The notes beneath the pieces were generated by a model that was not told the DNA's origin, did not search any database, and saw only the letters and a program-made list of their open reading frames with translations. DNA of 25,981 nucleotides from Clostridiales bacterium UBA7273 (GTDB lineage Bacteria; Bacillota; Clostridia; Oscillospirales; Oscillospiraceae), in assembly GCA_002472405.1 (NCBI GenBank), contig DKRV01000049.1, positions 27,061 to 53,041 on the forward strand, written 5' to 3'. This document shows, in pieces, positions 7,782-14,952 of this stretch (positions are counted from its first letter, which is position 1; every line of letters begins with the position of its first letter). Both the position numbers and the translations under genes were made by a program.

Positions 7782-8744
7782 TTACTCGAACAGGTTGGAG
7801 ATGGATATCTCCTCGTAAACGCGCTGGATAGCCTCGGCAAACACAGGCGCTACGGACATGTATTTGATCTTATCGCACGGCTGCGCGTTTTCGGGATACG
7901 GGATGGTATCGAGCAGGAGCAGCTCCTTGATGCAGCTGTTTTCAATGCGTTCGATAGCCGGGCCGGAGAGGACGCCGTGGCTTGCGCATGCATAAACTTC
8001 CTTTGCTCCGCCTATCTCGACGATAGCCTTTGCCGCGCCGACGAGCGAGCCAGCGGTATCGACCATATCGTCAAGCAGGATGCAGGTCTTGCCCTCGACA
8101 TTGCCGATGATGTTCATGACCTCGGACTGATTTGCCTTTTTGCGGCGCTTATCAACGATGGCCATATTGCAGCCGAGCTTCATGGAGAAATTGCGTGCGC
8201 GTGCGGTGCTGCCGACGTCGGGGGATACGACCATGATATCGTCGTTTTCTCTGCCGTAAATGTCTATATAATGCTTTGCAAAGAGAGGGGCGCCAAAAAG
8301 ATTGTCAACAGGGATATCGAAGAAGCCCTGTATCTGTGCGGCGTGGAGATCCATTGTCAGCACGCGGTCTGCGCCTGCTGCGGTGATAAGGTTTGCAACG
8401 AGCTTTGCGGAGATGGGGTCGCGGCTTTTTGCCTTGCGGTCCTGGCGGGCATAACCGAAATACGGAATAACGGCGGTGATTCTGCCTGCCGATGCTCTGC
8501 GCATAGCGTCGATCATAACGAGCAGCTCCATGAGGTTGTCATTGACGGGCTTGCAGGTCGACTGAACGATAAAAACGTCGGCGCCGCGAACAGGCTCATG
8601 AACGGATATCGAGCACTCGCCGTCAGCGAAGTGAGCACAGGTGCAGTCGCCGAGGTTCTTGAAAAGCTGGTTGCATATCTGGTTTGCAAGCTTGGGATTG
8701 GAGTTGCCGGTAAATACCTTGATCTCTTTGCCGTGGGAAATCAT
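7782..8744 (-). CDS. prs: Ribose-phosphate pyrophosphokinase (PRPP synthetase)
   Basis: This 320-residue class I enzyme makes PRPP from ribose-5-phosphate and ATP for nucleotide, histidine and NAD synthesis. Visible blocks are FTGNSNPKLA at the N-terminus, YFGYARQDRKAKSRDPISAK, DLHAAQIQGFFDIPVDNL, SPDVGSTARARNF and the PRPP-binding loop ILLDDMVDTAGSL. AGAGAGGACG lies ahead of the ATG. It is the first gene after a strong promoter (8802-8830) and probably leads the unit prs-pth-glgC-glgD-glgP-psuK. Confidence 0.96.
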   Translation of the reverse strand: MISHGKEIKVFTGNSNPKLANQICNQLFKNLGDCTCAHFADGECSISVHEPVRGADVFIVQSTCKPVNDNLMELLVMIDAMRRASAGRITAVIPYFGYARQDRKAKSRDPISAKLVANLITAAGADRVLTMDLHAAQIQGFFDIPVDNLFGAPLFAKHYIDIYGRENDDIMVVSPDVGSTARARNFSMKLGCNMAIVDKRRKKANQSEVMNIIGNVEGKTCILLDDMVDTAGSLVGAAKAIVEIGGAKEVYACASHGVLSGPAIERIENSCIKELLLLDTIPYPENAQPCDKIKYMSVAPVFAEAIQRVYEEISISNLFE

Positions 8745-8801
8745 TTGTAATCGTCCTCTCTGTATTTATTCGGGGTTTCACCCATTATCTTTATCTCTTG
8801 G

Positions 8802-8830
8802 ATTATACCAAATACACGATAATTTGAAAA
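8802..8830 (-). promoter_or_regulatory. Promoter of prs
   Basis: On the minus strand TATAAT (8807-8802) is preceded by TGG, giving an extended -10. TTTTCA (8830-8825) lies 17 bases upstream as a 4/6 match to -35. It is the only good promoter found upstream of prs. Confidence 0.72.
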
Positions 8831-8887
8831 GGGGGCTGAACATAGAATTTTGTAACCGTATTGACCACATTTATGTGTAAAAATGCA

Positions 8888-8913
8888 AGGGCAGCCTCTG
8901 CCGCCCCTGCCCT
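8888..8913 (-). terminator. Terminator after the 63-residue membrane-protein gene
   Basis: A 7-bp GC-rich stem (8888-8894 with 8907-8913) has a 12-base loop that can itself fold. It is followed on the minus strand by TTGCATTTTT. It begins 3 bases beyond the stop codon at 8916-8918. Confidence 0.68.
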
Positions 8914-8915
8914 CA

Positions 8916-9107
8916 TCAGTTAAGAGCCATGATCCCCATGGCCGATCTTAACGCATTTATCTTGTTTTCAATGTCATATGACGCAAAAAACACGTCTTTA
9001 ACTCTTTGAACATCACCGCCTGTGACAAAGCCTGCGAGGATGCACAGCGCGCCCAGAATGAGCGCCACGATCGCGACAGTCGAAATCACCTTCCATACCT
9101 TACTCAT
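8916..9107 (-). CDS. Small membrane protein, unknown function
   Basis: A 63-residue protein with one clear transmembrane helix (VISTVAIVALILGALCILAGF, about residues 7-27), then GGDVQRVKDVFFASYDIENK and a short amphipathic tail. Its ATG overlaps the end of the HAAS-type gene by 8 bases (ATGAGTAA), so the two are translationally coupled and probably work together in the membrane. The tight coupling and the terminator just after it make it a credible gene despite its size. I do not recognise the family. Confidence 0.72.
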   Translation of the reverse strand: MSKVWKVISTVAIVALILGALCILAGFVTGGDVQRVKDVFFASYDIENKINALRSAMGIMALN

Positions 9108-10251
9108 TATCCGGCACCTCCTTGACGCAGAAGCTTCTTCCCAGCGCCTTTGCGCCGCGGACTATTCCGCTTATACCGCGCACCAGCACAAGAACGCCGA
9201 TCCACAGCAGGATAAGCGCCACTGCAAACGCTATCAGCACAGCACCTGCACACAGCATTATATCCGCAAATATCACAAGCTTTGCAAATGCAAAGCCTAT
9301 AGCTTCAACGCCGATCGTAATGAGCGATACGCCAAGAGCGACCAGTACGACCGCCACCGCAAGTGCGAGCACGATCAGAACGGCGCTGATGGGGATCGCA
9401 AAGATAAGGTACAGTATCAGCAGCGCAACATTTGTTTTATACCGCGTCGTTTCCTCCGGGATCTCGATACTCTCAAGCTCTTCAAACACGAGCTCGGGTG
9501 CGTAGCTGTCCTCGGCAGGCTCGGTCTCGGTCTCCCCAGCCTCTGCCGCTTCTTCCTCAGCTTTTGTTTCTTCCTCGGGCTGATCGGCTTCGGCAGGTTC
9601 AACGACCGTGGCTTCTTCTGCGCCGGTTTCTTCGGCATTCTCCTCGCCGTTTTCGGTTTCTTCCTCGGCAGGGGTCTCCTCTGCCTCAGCTTCACCGGCG
9701 GTTTCTTCTTCGGCCTCGGCTTCTTCCGGCTCCGACTCGGTTTCTGCGGTCTCCGGAGCGTCTTCTTCCGGCGCTTCCGCGGCGGCCGTCTGCTCGGGTT
9801 CCTCCGCAGTCTCGGTCTCGGGCTGCTCGGGTTCGGGCGCAGGCTGCTCAGGCTCGTTGAAGAACATAGGCTTGTACTCCACGCCCTCCTCGGCGGCCTT
9901 TTCGCGGCGTATCTCCTCGATTATATCCGCATAGGAAAGTCCGGTGTTTACCTCCGCCGGCTTCTCGGCCGGCTTTTCCTTTTTCACGGGAGTCACGATT
10001 ATATGCTCGGGCTCGGCAGGCTTATCCTCTTTCGAGTCCGCCTCCACCGCGAGCTTGCGCTCGGAGCGCTTATAGGTACGGGAAATGGTAACAGCCAGCT
10101 TTGTCGGCGAACCGAAACTATCGAGCAGAGCCTGCTCGTCATCGGCCTCATCAAGCATTTTGTTGTACTGCGCGAGGATATCTTCCTTGTCCTCTTTAAA
10201 CATAAATGCCAGAAGTTTTGAAAGCTCCGCCATATATTTTTGCCTGTTAAT
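9100..10251 (-). CDS. HAAS/DUF1700-like membrane protein with long acidic linker
   Basis: The N-terminal segment (NRQKYMAELSKLLAFM, then KEDILAQYNKMLDEADDE and ALLDSFGSPTKLAVTI) resembles the HAAS helical domain of DUF1700-type proteins. A linker of about 190 residues, extremely rich in Glu, Ala, Pro and Thr, follows, and then three or four transmembrane helices in the last 110 residues. HAAS proteins are often encoded beside PadR regulators; none is here. The start is unclear: a full-length GGAGGTGA ribosome site sits 8 bases before an ATT codon (10251), which would give MNRQKYMAEL. A GTG at 10260 overlaps that site and an ATG at 10233 has only a weak one. The function is not known; a membrane-anchored interaction or assembly role is a guess. 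Confidence 0.7.
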   Translation of the reverse strand: MNRQKYMAELSKLLAFMFKEDKEDILAQYNKMLDEADDEQALLDSFGSPTKLAVTISRTYKRSERKLAVEADSKEDKPAEPEHIIVTPVKKEKPAEKPAEVNTGLSYADIIEEIRREKAAEEGVEYKPMFFNEPEQPAPEPEQPETETAEEPEQTAAAEAPEEDAPETAETESEPEEAEAEEETAGEAEAEETPAEEETENGEENAEETGAEEATVVEPAEADQPEEETKAEEEAAEAGETETEPAEDSYAPELVFEELESIEIPEETTRYKTNVALLILYLIFAIPISAVLIVLALAVAVVLVALGVSLITIGVEAIGFAFAKLVIFADIMLCAGAVLIAFAVALILLWIGVLVLVRGISGIVRGAKALGRSFCVKEVPDNE

Positions 10252-10300
10252 ATGCGTCACCTCCGAATGGTTTCGTCAGTTTATCTACTAAATCTATAAT

Positions 10301-10329
10301 ATTATAGACAAAAAGAATACATCGGTCAA
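10301..10329 (-). promoter_or_regulatory. Promoter of the HAAS-type operon
   Basis: Minus-strand TTGACC (10329-10324), 17-base spacer, TATAAT (10306-10301). It is back to back with the proS promoter; the two -35 boxes are only 15 bases apart. Confidence 0.8.
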
Positions 10330-10344
10330 GATTTTTTATATCTA

Positions 10345-10373
10345 TTGACAAGGCTCGGCGCATTCGATAAAAT
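10345..10373 (+). promoter_or_regulatory. Promoter of proS
   Basis: TTGACA (10345-10350), 17-base spacer, TAAAAT (10368-10373), with the ATG 33 bases downstream of the -10 box. No T-box features are visible in such a short leader. Confidence 0.8.
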
Positions 10374-10405
10374 AGTTTAGTTATTAAGATAAAGGAGAAA
10401 TCATA

Positions 10406-11842
10406 ATGGCAAAGGATAAAAAAGTTGAACAGATAACTGACATGGAGCAGGATTTCGCCCAGTGGTTCACCGATGTTTGCACCAAGGCGGAGCTTGTCGA
10501 TTATTCCGGCATTAAGGGACTTTTCATCCTGCGCCCATACGGCTATGCCATTTGGGAGAATATACAGAAGGAGCTTGACAGGATGTTCAAAGAGGGCGGA
10601 CATGAGAATGTTTCCATGCCCATGCTCATCCCCGAAAGCCTGCTTCAGAAGGAAAAGGATCACGTCGAGGGCTTTGCGCCCGAGTGCGCATGGGTCACCG
10701 TCGGCGGCTCGGAGGAGCTGCCCGAGAGGCTGTGCATCCGCCCGACCTCAGAAACGCTTTTCTGCGATCACTGGAGCCATATAGTCCATTCATGGCGCGA
10801 TCTTCCGATGAAATACAACCAGTGGTGCTCCGTGCTGCGCTGGGAAAAGACGACCCGTCCGTTCCTGCGCGGAAGAGAGTTCCTCTGGCAGGAGGGTCAC
10901 ACCCTGCACGAGACCGAGGCCGAGGCACGCGAGGAAACTCTGCACCAGCTCGAGGTCTATGCGGACATGTGCGAAAATTATCTTGCAATGCCCGTTATCC
11001 GCGGCAACAAGACCGAGAAGGAAAAGTTTGCAGGCGCCGTGAACACCTACACCATCGAATGCATGATGCATGACCACAAGGCTCTGCAGTCCGGCACGAG
11101 CCACTACTTCGGCACCGGCTTTGCCGAGCAGTTCAACATCACCTTCACCGACCGCGAGAACAAGCAGCGTTATCCGCACCAGACCTCCTGGGGCATGTCA
11201 ACACGCATCATCGGCGGCATTATCATGACCCATGGCGACAACAACGGTCTTGTTCTTCCTCCGCGCATCGCCCCCGTACAGGTCATCGTCGTTCCCGTTG
11301 CTCAGCACAAAGAAGGCGTCACCGAAAAGGCCACCGAGCTTTACGATGCGCTCAAGGCGGCAGGCATCCGTGCGAAGATCGACCTCAGCGACAACAGCCT
11401 TGGCTGGAAGTGCGCACAGTACGAGATGAAGGGTGTTCCCCTCCGTATCGAGATCGGTCCGCGCGATATTGAAAACGGCGTATGCATGGCAGTAAGACGC
11501 GATAACGGCGAGAAGATCTCCGTTGAGCTTTCCGAGCTGACCGCAAAGGTCCCCGAGCTGCTCGACGCCGTGCAGCAGGGTCTTTTCGACAAGGCAAAGA
11601 AGAACCTCGACGAGCACATTTTCGAAGCGCACTCCCTCGAGGAAGCAAAGCAACTTCAGGAGGAAAACGGCGGCTTCATCAAGACCATGTGGTGCGGCGA
11701 GCTTGACTGCGAGCTGAAAATGAAGGAGCAGGCAGGCATGTCCTCGCGCTGCATCCCCTTCAAGCAGGAAAACCTCGGCGACACCTGCCCGATATGCGGC
11801 AAAAAAGCAAAGCACATGATCTACTGGGGCGTAGCATACTAA
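10406..11842 (+). CDS. proS: Prolyl-tRNA synthetase, short archaeal/eukaryotic-like type
   Basis: This 478-residue class II synthetase charges tRNA-Pro. It belongs to the short ProRS type lacking the inserted editing domain of E. coli ProRS. Class II motif 2 and 3 regions are visible (RPTSETLFCDHW, LRWEKTTRPFLRGREFLWQE, SWGMSTRIIGGIIMTHGD), followed by the anticodon-binding domain. A C-terminal zinc-domain-like segment contains WCGELDCELK and CPICGKK and ends in WGVAY, the tyrosine-terminated tail typical of this type. AAGGAG lies 8 bases before the ATG. It is monocistronic, with its own promoter and terminator. Confidence 0.96.
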   Translation: MAKDKKVEQITDMEQDFAQWFTDVCTKAELVDYSGIKGLFILRPYGYAIWENIQKELDRMFKEGGHENVSMPMLIPESLLQKEKDHVEGFAPECAWVTVGGSEELPERLCIRPTSETLFCDHWSHIVHSWRDLPMKYNQWCSVLRWEKTTRPFLRGREFLWQEGHTLHETEAEAREETLHQLEVYADMCENYLAMPVIRGNKTEKEKFAGAVNTYTIECMMHDHKALQSGTSHYFGTGFAEQFNITFTDRENKQRYPHQTSWGMSTRIIGGIIMTHGDNNGLVLPPRIAPVQVIVVPVAQHKEGVTEKATELYDALKAAGIRAKIDLSDNSLGWKCAQYEMKGVPLRIEIGPRDIENGVCMAVRRDNGEKISVELSELTAKVPELLDAVQQGLFDKAKKNLDEHIFEAHSLEEAKQLQEENGGFIKTMWCGELDCELKMKEQAGMSSRCIPFKQENLGDTCPICGKKAKHMIYWGVAY

Positions 11843-11855
11843 CATTAACATTGAG

Positions 11856-11888
11856 CAAGCCGGATCTGTTCGATCCGGCTTGTTTTTT
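11856..11888 (+). terminator. Rho-independent terminator of proS
   Basis: A perfect 11-bp stem (11856-11866 with 11872-11882) with a 5-base loop is followed by TTTTTT (11883-11888). The T-run overlaps the stop end of the convergent Nudix gene. Confidence 0.92.
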
Positions 11889-12357
11889 ACTTTATTCTCT
11901 CCCCGTTTAAAACGGCGCTTACAAGCTCATCGCCGTCATAGCTGAGCTTCAGCAGAAAAAACGGCTCATCGTCGTTTTCAAGAAGGCGGAGGAATATCTT
12001 ATCCCCCTCCCACAGTGTGAGGTCATAGAGCTTTTTTCTGTCTATCCATTCAAGCTCACCCTCGTCGCAGTTCTTAATCTCGCCCTCAAAGCCGTCGGCG
12101 GTGAACAGGTGCATGTACTCCGACTCGCACTTGGTATTTATAAAGGTGACTATTCCGCGGCAGCGCCACGAGGTAAGCGTAAGCCCCGTTTCCTCCCTTG
12201 CCTCGCGCAGCAGGCACTCGTCGGGGCTTTCGTCGGCCTCGAATTTTCCGCCGATGCCGATCCATTTATCGTGATTTATGTCGTTTTTCTTCTTCACGCG
12301 GTGCAGCATGAGATATTCGCTGCCGCGGCTTATGTAACAAAGAGTAGTATTGAGCAT
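11887..12357 (-). CDS. Nudix hydrolase, MutT-like (8-oxo-dGTP diphosphatase type)
   Basis: This 156-residue protein has a complete Nudix box starting at Gly37 (GKFEADESPDECLLREAREETGL, 23 residues with Glu43, Arg51, Glu52, Glu55, Glu56 and Gly58 in the required places). It therefore should hydrolyse a nucleoside diphosphate linked to another group, with divalent metal. CYISRGSEYLMLHRV and DKWIGIGGKFE resemble the 8-oxo-dGTP/MutT subgroup, but Nudix substrates cannot be read from sequence reliably. AAGAAGG precedes the ATG. A hairpin terminator ends only about 20 bases upstream of the start, leaving no room for its own promoter. Expression probably comes from read-through. Confidence 0.88.
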   Translation of the reverse strand: MLNTTLCYISRGSEYLMLHRVKKKNDINHDKWIGIGGKFEADESPDECLLREAREETGLTLTSWRCRGIVTFINTKCESEYMHLFTADGFEGEIKNCDEGELEWIDRKKLYDLTLWEGDKIFLRLLENDDEPFFLLKLSYDGDELVSAVLNGERIK

Positions 12358-12377
12358 TACAAACCTTCTTTCATGTA

Positions 12378-12405
12378 AAAATTCCGGCCAAAAGGCCGGA
12401 ATTTT
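12378..12405 (-). terminator. Terminator after the 80-residue membrane-protein gene
   Basis: A perfect 12-bp stem (12378-12389 with 12394-12405) with a 4-base loop continues on the minus strand into TTTTTAC. It stands between the small membrane gene and the Nudix gene. Confidence 0.82.
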
Positions 12406-12408
12406 GAA

Positions 12409-12651
12409 TTACTCGATCTCAAGCTTCATCGGAAGCCAGAATGTGAAGCCGTAAAGCATGGTGTTGATAAAGCAGCGGGTATCGTCATACCACACTTTTT
12501 TGCCTGCCTTTTTAGCAACGATGAAATACTCCGCAAGGTGCATTCCGTAAAGTGCCAGAGGCAGAACGGGGTTCTTCTTCCAGATGGAATAAGCGATGGT
12601 TGCCGCGCTCAGGCCGAGAACGCCTCTGCGGGCGGTGCTCCAATAGTTCAT
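12409..12651 (-). CDS. Small hydrophobic protein, unknown function
   Basis: An 80-residue protein beginning MNYWSTARRGVLGLSAATIAY, with two hydrophobic stretches (about residues 8-22 and 28-46) and a third weaker one near the C-terminus (INTMLYGFTFWLPM). It is probably a small integral membrane protein. TAAGGAG lies 8-9 bases before the ATG, a strong promoter lies about 40 bases upstream and a terminator lies just after the stop, so it is a real transcription unit. I do not recognise the family. Confidence 0.75.
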   Translation of the reverse strand: MNYWSTARRGVLGLSAATIAYSIWKKNPVLPLALYGMHLAEYFIVAKKAGKKVWYDDTRCFINTMLYGFTFWLPMKLEIE

Positions 12652-12687
12652 TGTAATTTCTCCTTATCCTAAATATCAGATGGGCTC

Positions 12688-12716
12688 ATTATAGCAAATC
12701 TTTTCCGATTAAACAA
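12688..12716 (-). promoter_or_regulatory. Promoter of the 80-residue membrane-protein gene
   Basis: Minus-strand TTGTTT (12716-12711), 17-base spacer, TATAAT (12693-12688). It lies immediately after the stop codon of the glycosyltransferase gene. Confidence 0.68.
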
Positions 12717-12721
12717 GACCT

Positions 12722-13675
12722 TTATTCCTTCCATGTTCGCTCGGATATGATATACCTCGGGCGGTGCTTTGTTTCCATATATATCTTGCCGATGTATTCG
12801 CCGATTATGCCCATGCAGATAAGCTGCACGCCGCTGACAAAGCAGATGATGCACGTCATGCTCGCCCAGCCGGCCACCGCGCGTCCGGCAAGCGCCGCAA
12901 CTATCGCCCATATAACGCCCACGAAGCTCAAAAGCGCAACGATCACGCCAAAGCTCATTATGAGCCTGAGCGGCTTTATCGAAAGGCTGGTTATCCCGTC
13001 GCCGGCAAGCGCCAGCATCTTGCGCAGAGGGTACTTGCTCTTTCCGGCAATGCGCTCTGCCCTTTTATATTCAACGCTTGTGCTTTTAAATCCGACAAGC
13101 GGAACCATTCCTCGCAGGAATAGGTTTACCTCTTTAAACTTTGCAAGCTCGTGCAGCGCGCGTGCGCTTATCAGCCGGTAGTCTGCGTGGTTATACACGA
13201 TCTCCGCGCCCATGGCGGAGAGGAATTTGTAAAAGCCCTGCGCGGTCGTGCGTTTAAAGAAGCTGTCGGTCTCGCGGTCATTTCTTACGCCGTAGACGAT
13301 ATCGCAGCCGTCAAGATAGGCACGAACCATATTGTCCATCGCGTTTATGTCGTCCTGCCCGTCGCAATCGATGGATATGCTTATATCGCAGTGGTCCTTT
13401 GCCTCCATAAGTCCGGCAAGCACGGCGTTCTGATGGCCGCGGTTGCGGCTTTGGCTTATGCCTATGTAGTGCTCGTCGCTCGCAGCAAGGGCGCGGATAA
13501 TATCCCACGTTCCGTCGCTGCTGCCGTCGTTTACAAACAGTATGCGGCTGTTTTCGGAAACGAGCTTTTTTTCGGCAAGCTCATGCAGCTTATTTAGAAA
13601 CATCGGTGCCGTTATCGGCAGCACCTCCTGCTCGTTATAGCAGGGAATGACAATATACAAAACGGGGTTTTCCAT
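12722..13675 (-). CDS. Family 2 glycosyltransferase, GtrB/DPM-like, membrane bound
   Basis: This 317-residue GT-A enzyme has YIVIPCYNEQEVL (nucleotide-sugar binding), VNDGSSDGT, SRNRGHQNAVLAGL and an acidic SIDCDGQDD motif at about residues 101-109. Two transmembrane helices follow in the C-terminal third (SFGVIVALLSFVGVIWAIVA and a CIICFVSGVQLICMGII segment), and the end is the typical GEYIGKIYMETKHRPRYI. This architecture fits transfer of a sugar from UDP-sugar to undecaprenyl (polyprenyl) phosphate at the inner membrane face, as in GtrB, YkcC or CsbB. The ATG has AGGAG upstream and its own promoter. No GtrA flippase or acceptor-transferase neighbour is present, so the target polymer is unknown. 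Confidence 0.9.
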   Translation of the reverse strand: MENPVLYIVIPCYNEQEVLPITAPMFLNKLHELAEKKLVSENSRILFVNDGSSDGTWDIIRALAASDEHYIGISQSRNRGHQNAVLAGLMEAKDHCDISISIDCDGQDDINAMDNMVRAYLDGCDIVYGVRNDRETDSFFKRTTAQGFYKFLSAMGAEIVYNHADYRLISARALHELAKFKEVNLFLRGMVPLVGFKSTSVEYKRAERIAGKSKYPLRKMLALAGDGITSLSIKPLRLIMSFGVIVALLSFVGVIWAIVAALAGRAVAGWASMTCIICFVSGVQLICMGIIGEYIGKIYMETKHRPRYIISERTWKE

Positions 13676-13704
13676 CGCGTTCTCCTAAGTAATATGGTAT
13701 ATAA

Positions 13705-13733
13705 ATTTTAACCTCTCGCCATTGCGGTGTCAA
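13705..13733 (-). promoter_or_regulatory. Promoter of the glycosyltransferase gene
   Basis: Minus-strand TTGACA (13733-13728), 17-base spacer, TAAAAT (13710-13705). It is divergent from the promoter of the HD-domain gene, with 14 bases between the two -35 boxes. Confidence 0.78.
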
Positions 13734-13747
13734 TTAAGAATTTCCCG

Positions 13748-13776
13748 TTGATTTATGACGTATATTGCAGTAAAAT
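13748..13776 (+). promoter_or_regulatory. Promoter of the HD-domain/phosphopantetheinyl-transferase operon
   Basis: TTGATT (13748-13753), 17-base spacer, TAAAAT (13771-13776), about 31 bases ahead of the HD-domain start. Confidence 0.65.
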
Positions 13777-13807
13777 GGTTCATTACATTTTTCAGGAGGC
13801 AACACAA

Positions 13808-14350
13808 ATGAGCTACATTCCCACAGTCGATCAGGCAAGAGAGCTTGTCGCCGAGTTCAACAAAGAGCCGTTCCACCTCCAGCATGCCGAGACCGTTTCC
13901 AAGGTCATGGGCGAGCTTGCAAAGGAATTTGACCCCGAGCGAGTCGATTACTGGGCCGCCGTCGGCATGCTTCACGATATTGATTTTGAGCTTTACCCCG
14001 AGCAACACTGCGTCAAGGCGCAGGAGATGCTGCGCGACAAGGACATAGACGAATCGGTGATCCACGCCGTCATAAGTCACGGCTACGGCATATGCATCGA
14101 CGTTGAGCCTGAGCTTTTCATGGAGAAGGTCCTGTTTGCAACCGACGAGCTTACCGGCCTTATCGGTGCCGTCGCGCTCATGCGTCCGACCGGCATATCC
14201 GATATGGAAGTAAAATCGGTCAAGAAAAAGTTCAAGGACAAGAAGTTCGCCGCCGGCTGCTCGCGCGACGTTATCCTGCGCGGAGCCGAAATGTGCGGCT
14301 GGGATCTTGACACGCTTATTCAGAAAACGCTCGATGCAATGCGCGCATGA
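13808..14350 (+). CDS. HD-domain metal-dependent phosphohydrolase-like protein
   Basis: A 180-residue protein with the HD fold. Histidines in HLQHAETV, the HD doublet in GMLHDIDFELYPEQH and a distal histidine in VIHAVISHGYG are the likely metal ligands. HD proteins of this size act on phosphomonoesters or nucleotides, but the substrate cannot be named. The start at 13808 is preferred because CAGGAGG lies 8 bases upstream; an upstream in-frame ATG at 13727 would place the promoter inside the gene. It overlaps the next gene by 4 bases (ATGA), giving a two-gene operon. Confidence 0.85.
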   Translation: MSYIPTVDQARELVAEFNKEPFHLQHAETVSKVMGELAKEFDPERVDYWAAVGMLHDIDFELYPEQHCVKAQEMLRDKDIDESVIHAVISHGYGICIDVEPELFMEKVLFATDELTGLIGAVALMRPTGISDMEVKSVKKKFKDKKFAAGCSRDVILRGAEMCGWDLDTLIQKTLDAMRA

Positions 14351-14928
14351 CAAAAATTTTCATCGCTGACATCGGTCTTCTGGATATTGAAAGCTGCCTC
14401 GGCAAGGTGTCTCCTGCACGGCGCGAAAAGACGCTGCGCCTTGCCGGCGATGACGACAAGCGCCGCAGTCTCGGCGTTGAGCTGCTGCTGAAAAAGGTCA
14501 CGGGGCGCAGCGATTATGTTCTCAGCGAAAACGAAAAGCCGTTTTTCTCCGATAACGAGGTTTTCTTCTCGCTTGCCCATTGCGGAGACTATGCCGTGTG
14601 CGCCGTCTCCGATGTGCCGGTCGGCGTTGACATCGAGCTGCCGAGGGTCGGCGGCGCAAGACTTGCAAAGCGCTTTTTTCAGCCCGACGAGGCCGCGCTC
14701 GTTTACGCTGCCGATGACCCCGACCGCGAGTTCTGCCGCCTGTGGACGCTCAAGGAAAGCTATATAAAATATGCCGACCTGCGTCTTGGCGACGTGCGGA
14801 GCTTCTCGGTAGTAAGCGGCGCGGAGGGCTGCTCGTTTTCGAGCGCTTCCTACGGCGAATATCTCATCGGCTGCTGCGCTAAAACGCAGGATATCGGCGA
14901 AGTTATCGTTATTAATGAAAAAATCTGA
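14347..14928 (+). CDS. 4'-phosphopantetheinyl transferase (Sfp-like)
   Basis: A 193-residue Sfp-superfamily protein that would transfer phosphopantetheine from CoA to acyl- or peptidyl-carrier proteins. Diagnostic blocks are the PFFSDNEVFFSLAHCGDY segment (about residues 64-82, with SLAHC in place of the usual SxSH), VGVDIELPR and LWTLKESYIK. It is short for Sfp (usually about 220-230), mainly at the C-terminus. No carrier-protein, PKS or NRPS gene is in the window. It is translated from an ATGA overlap without a clear ribosome site, so it is coupled to the HD gene. Its last codons lie in the shared terminator. Confidence 0.87.
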   Translation: MTKIFIADIGLLDIESCLGKVSPARREKTLRLAGDDDKRRSLGVELLLKKVTGRSDYVLSENEKPFFSDNEVFFSLAHCGDYAVCAVSDVPVGVDIELPRVGGARLAKRFFQPDEAALVYAADDPDREFCRLWTLKESYIKYADLRLGDVRSFSVVSGAEGCSFSSASYGEYLIGCCAKTQDIGEVIVINEKI

Positions 14929-14952
14929 GGTCAGCTTGACCTCAGATTTTTT
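14918..14952. terminator. Bidirectional terminator shared by convergent operons
   Basis: A perfect 16-bp inverted repeat (14918-14933 with 14937-14952) has a 3-base loop and ends in six A on one side and six T on the other, so it works in both directions. The last codons and stops of both converging genes lie inside its arms. Confidence 0.92.

Noticed and set aside
7563..8750. 395-codon plus-strand open frame opposite pth and prs
   Set aside because: It spans two clearly identified minus-strand genes and their junction, has no ribosome site and no family resemblance.
9022..10221. 399-codon plus-strand open frame opposite the HAAS gene, Phe/Leu/Gly-rich in its middle
   Set aside because: It is the mirror of the Glu/Ala-rich linker in the real gene. 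The real gene has a promoter, HAAS-like N-terminus and membrane helices.
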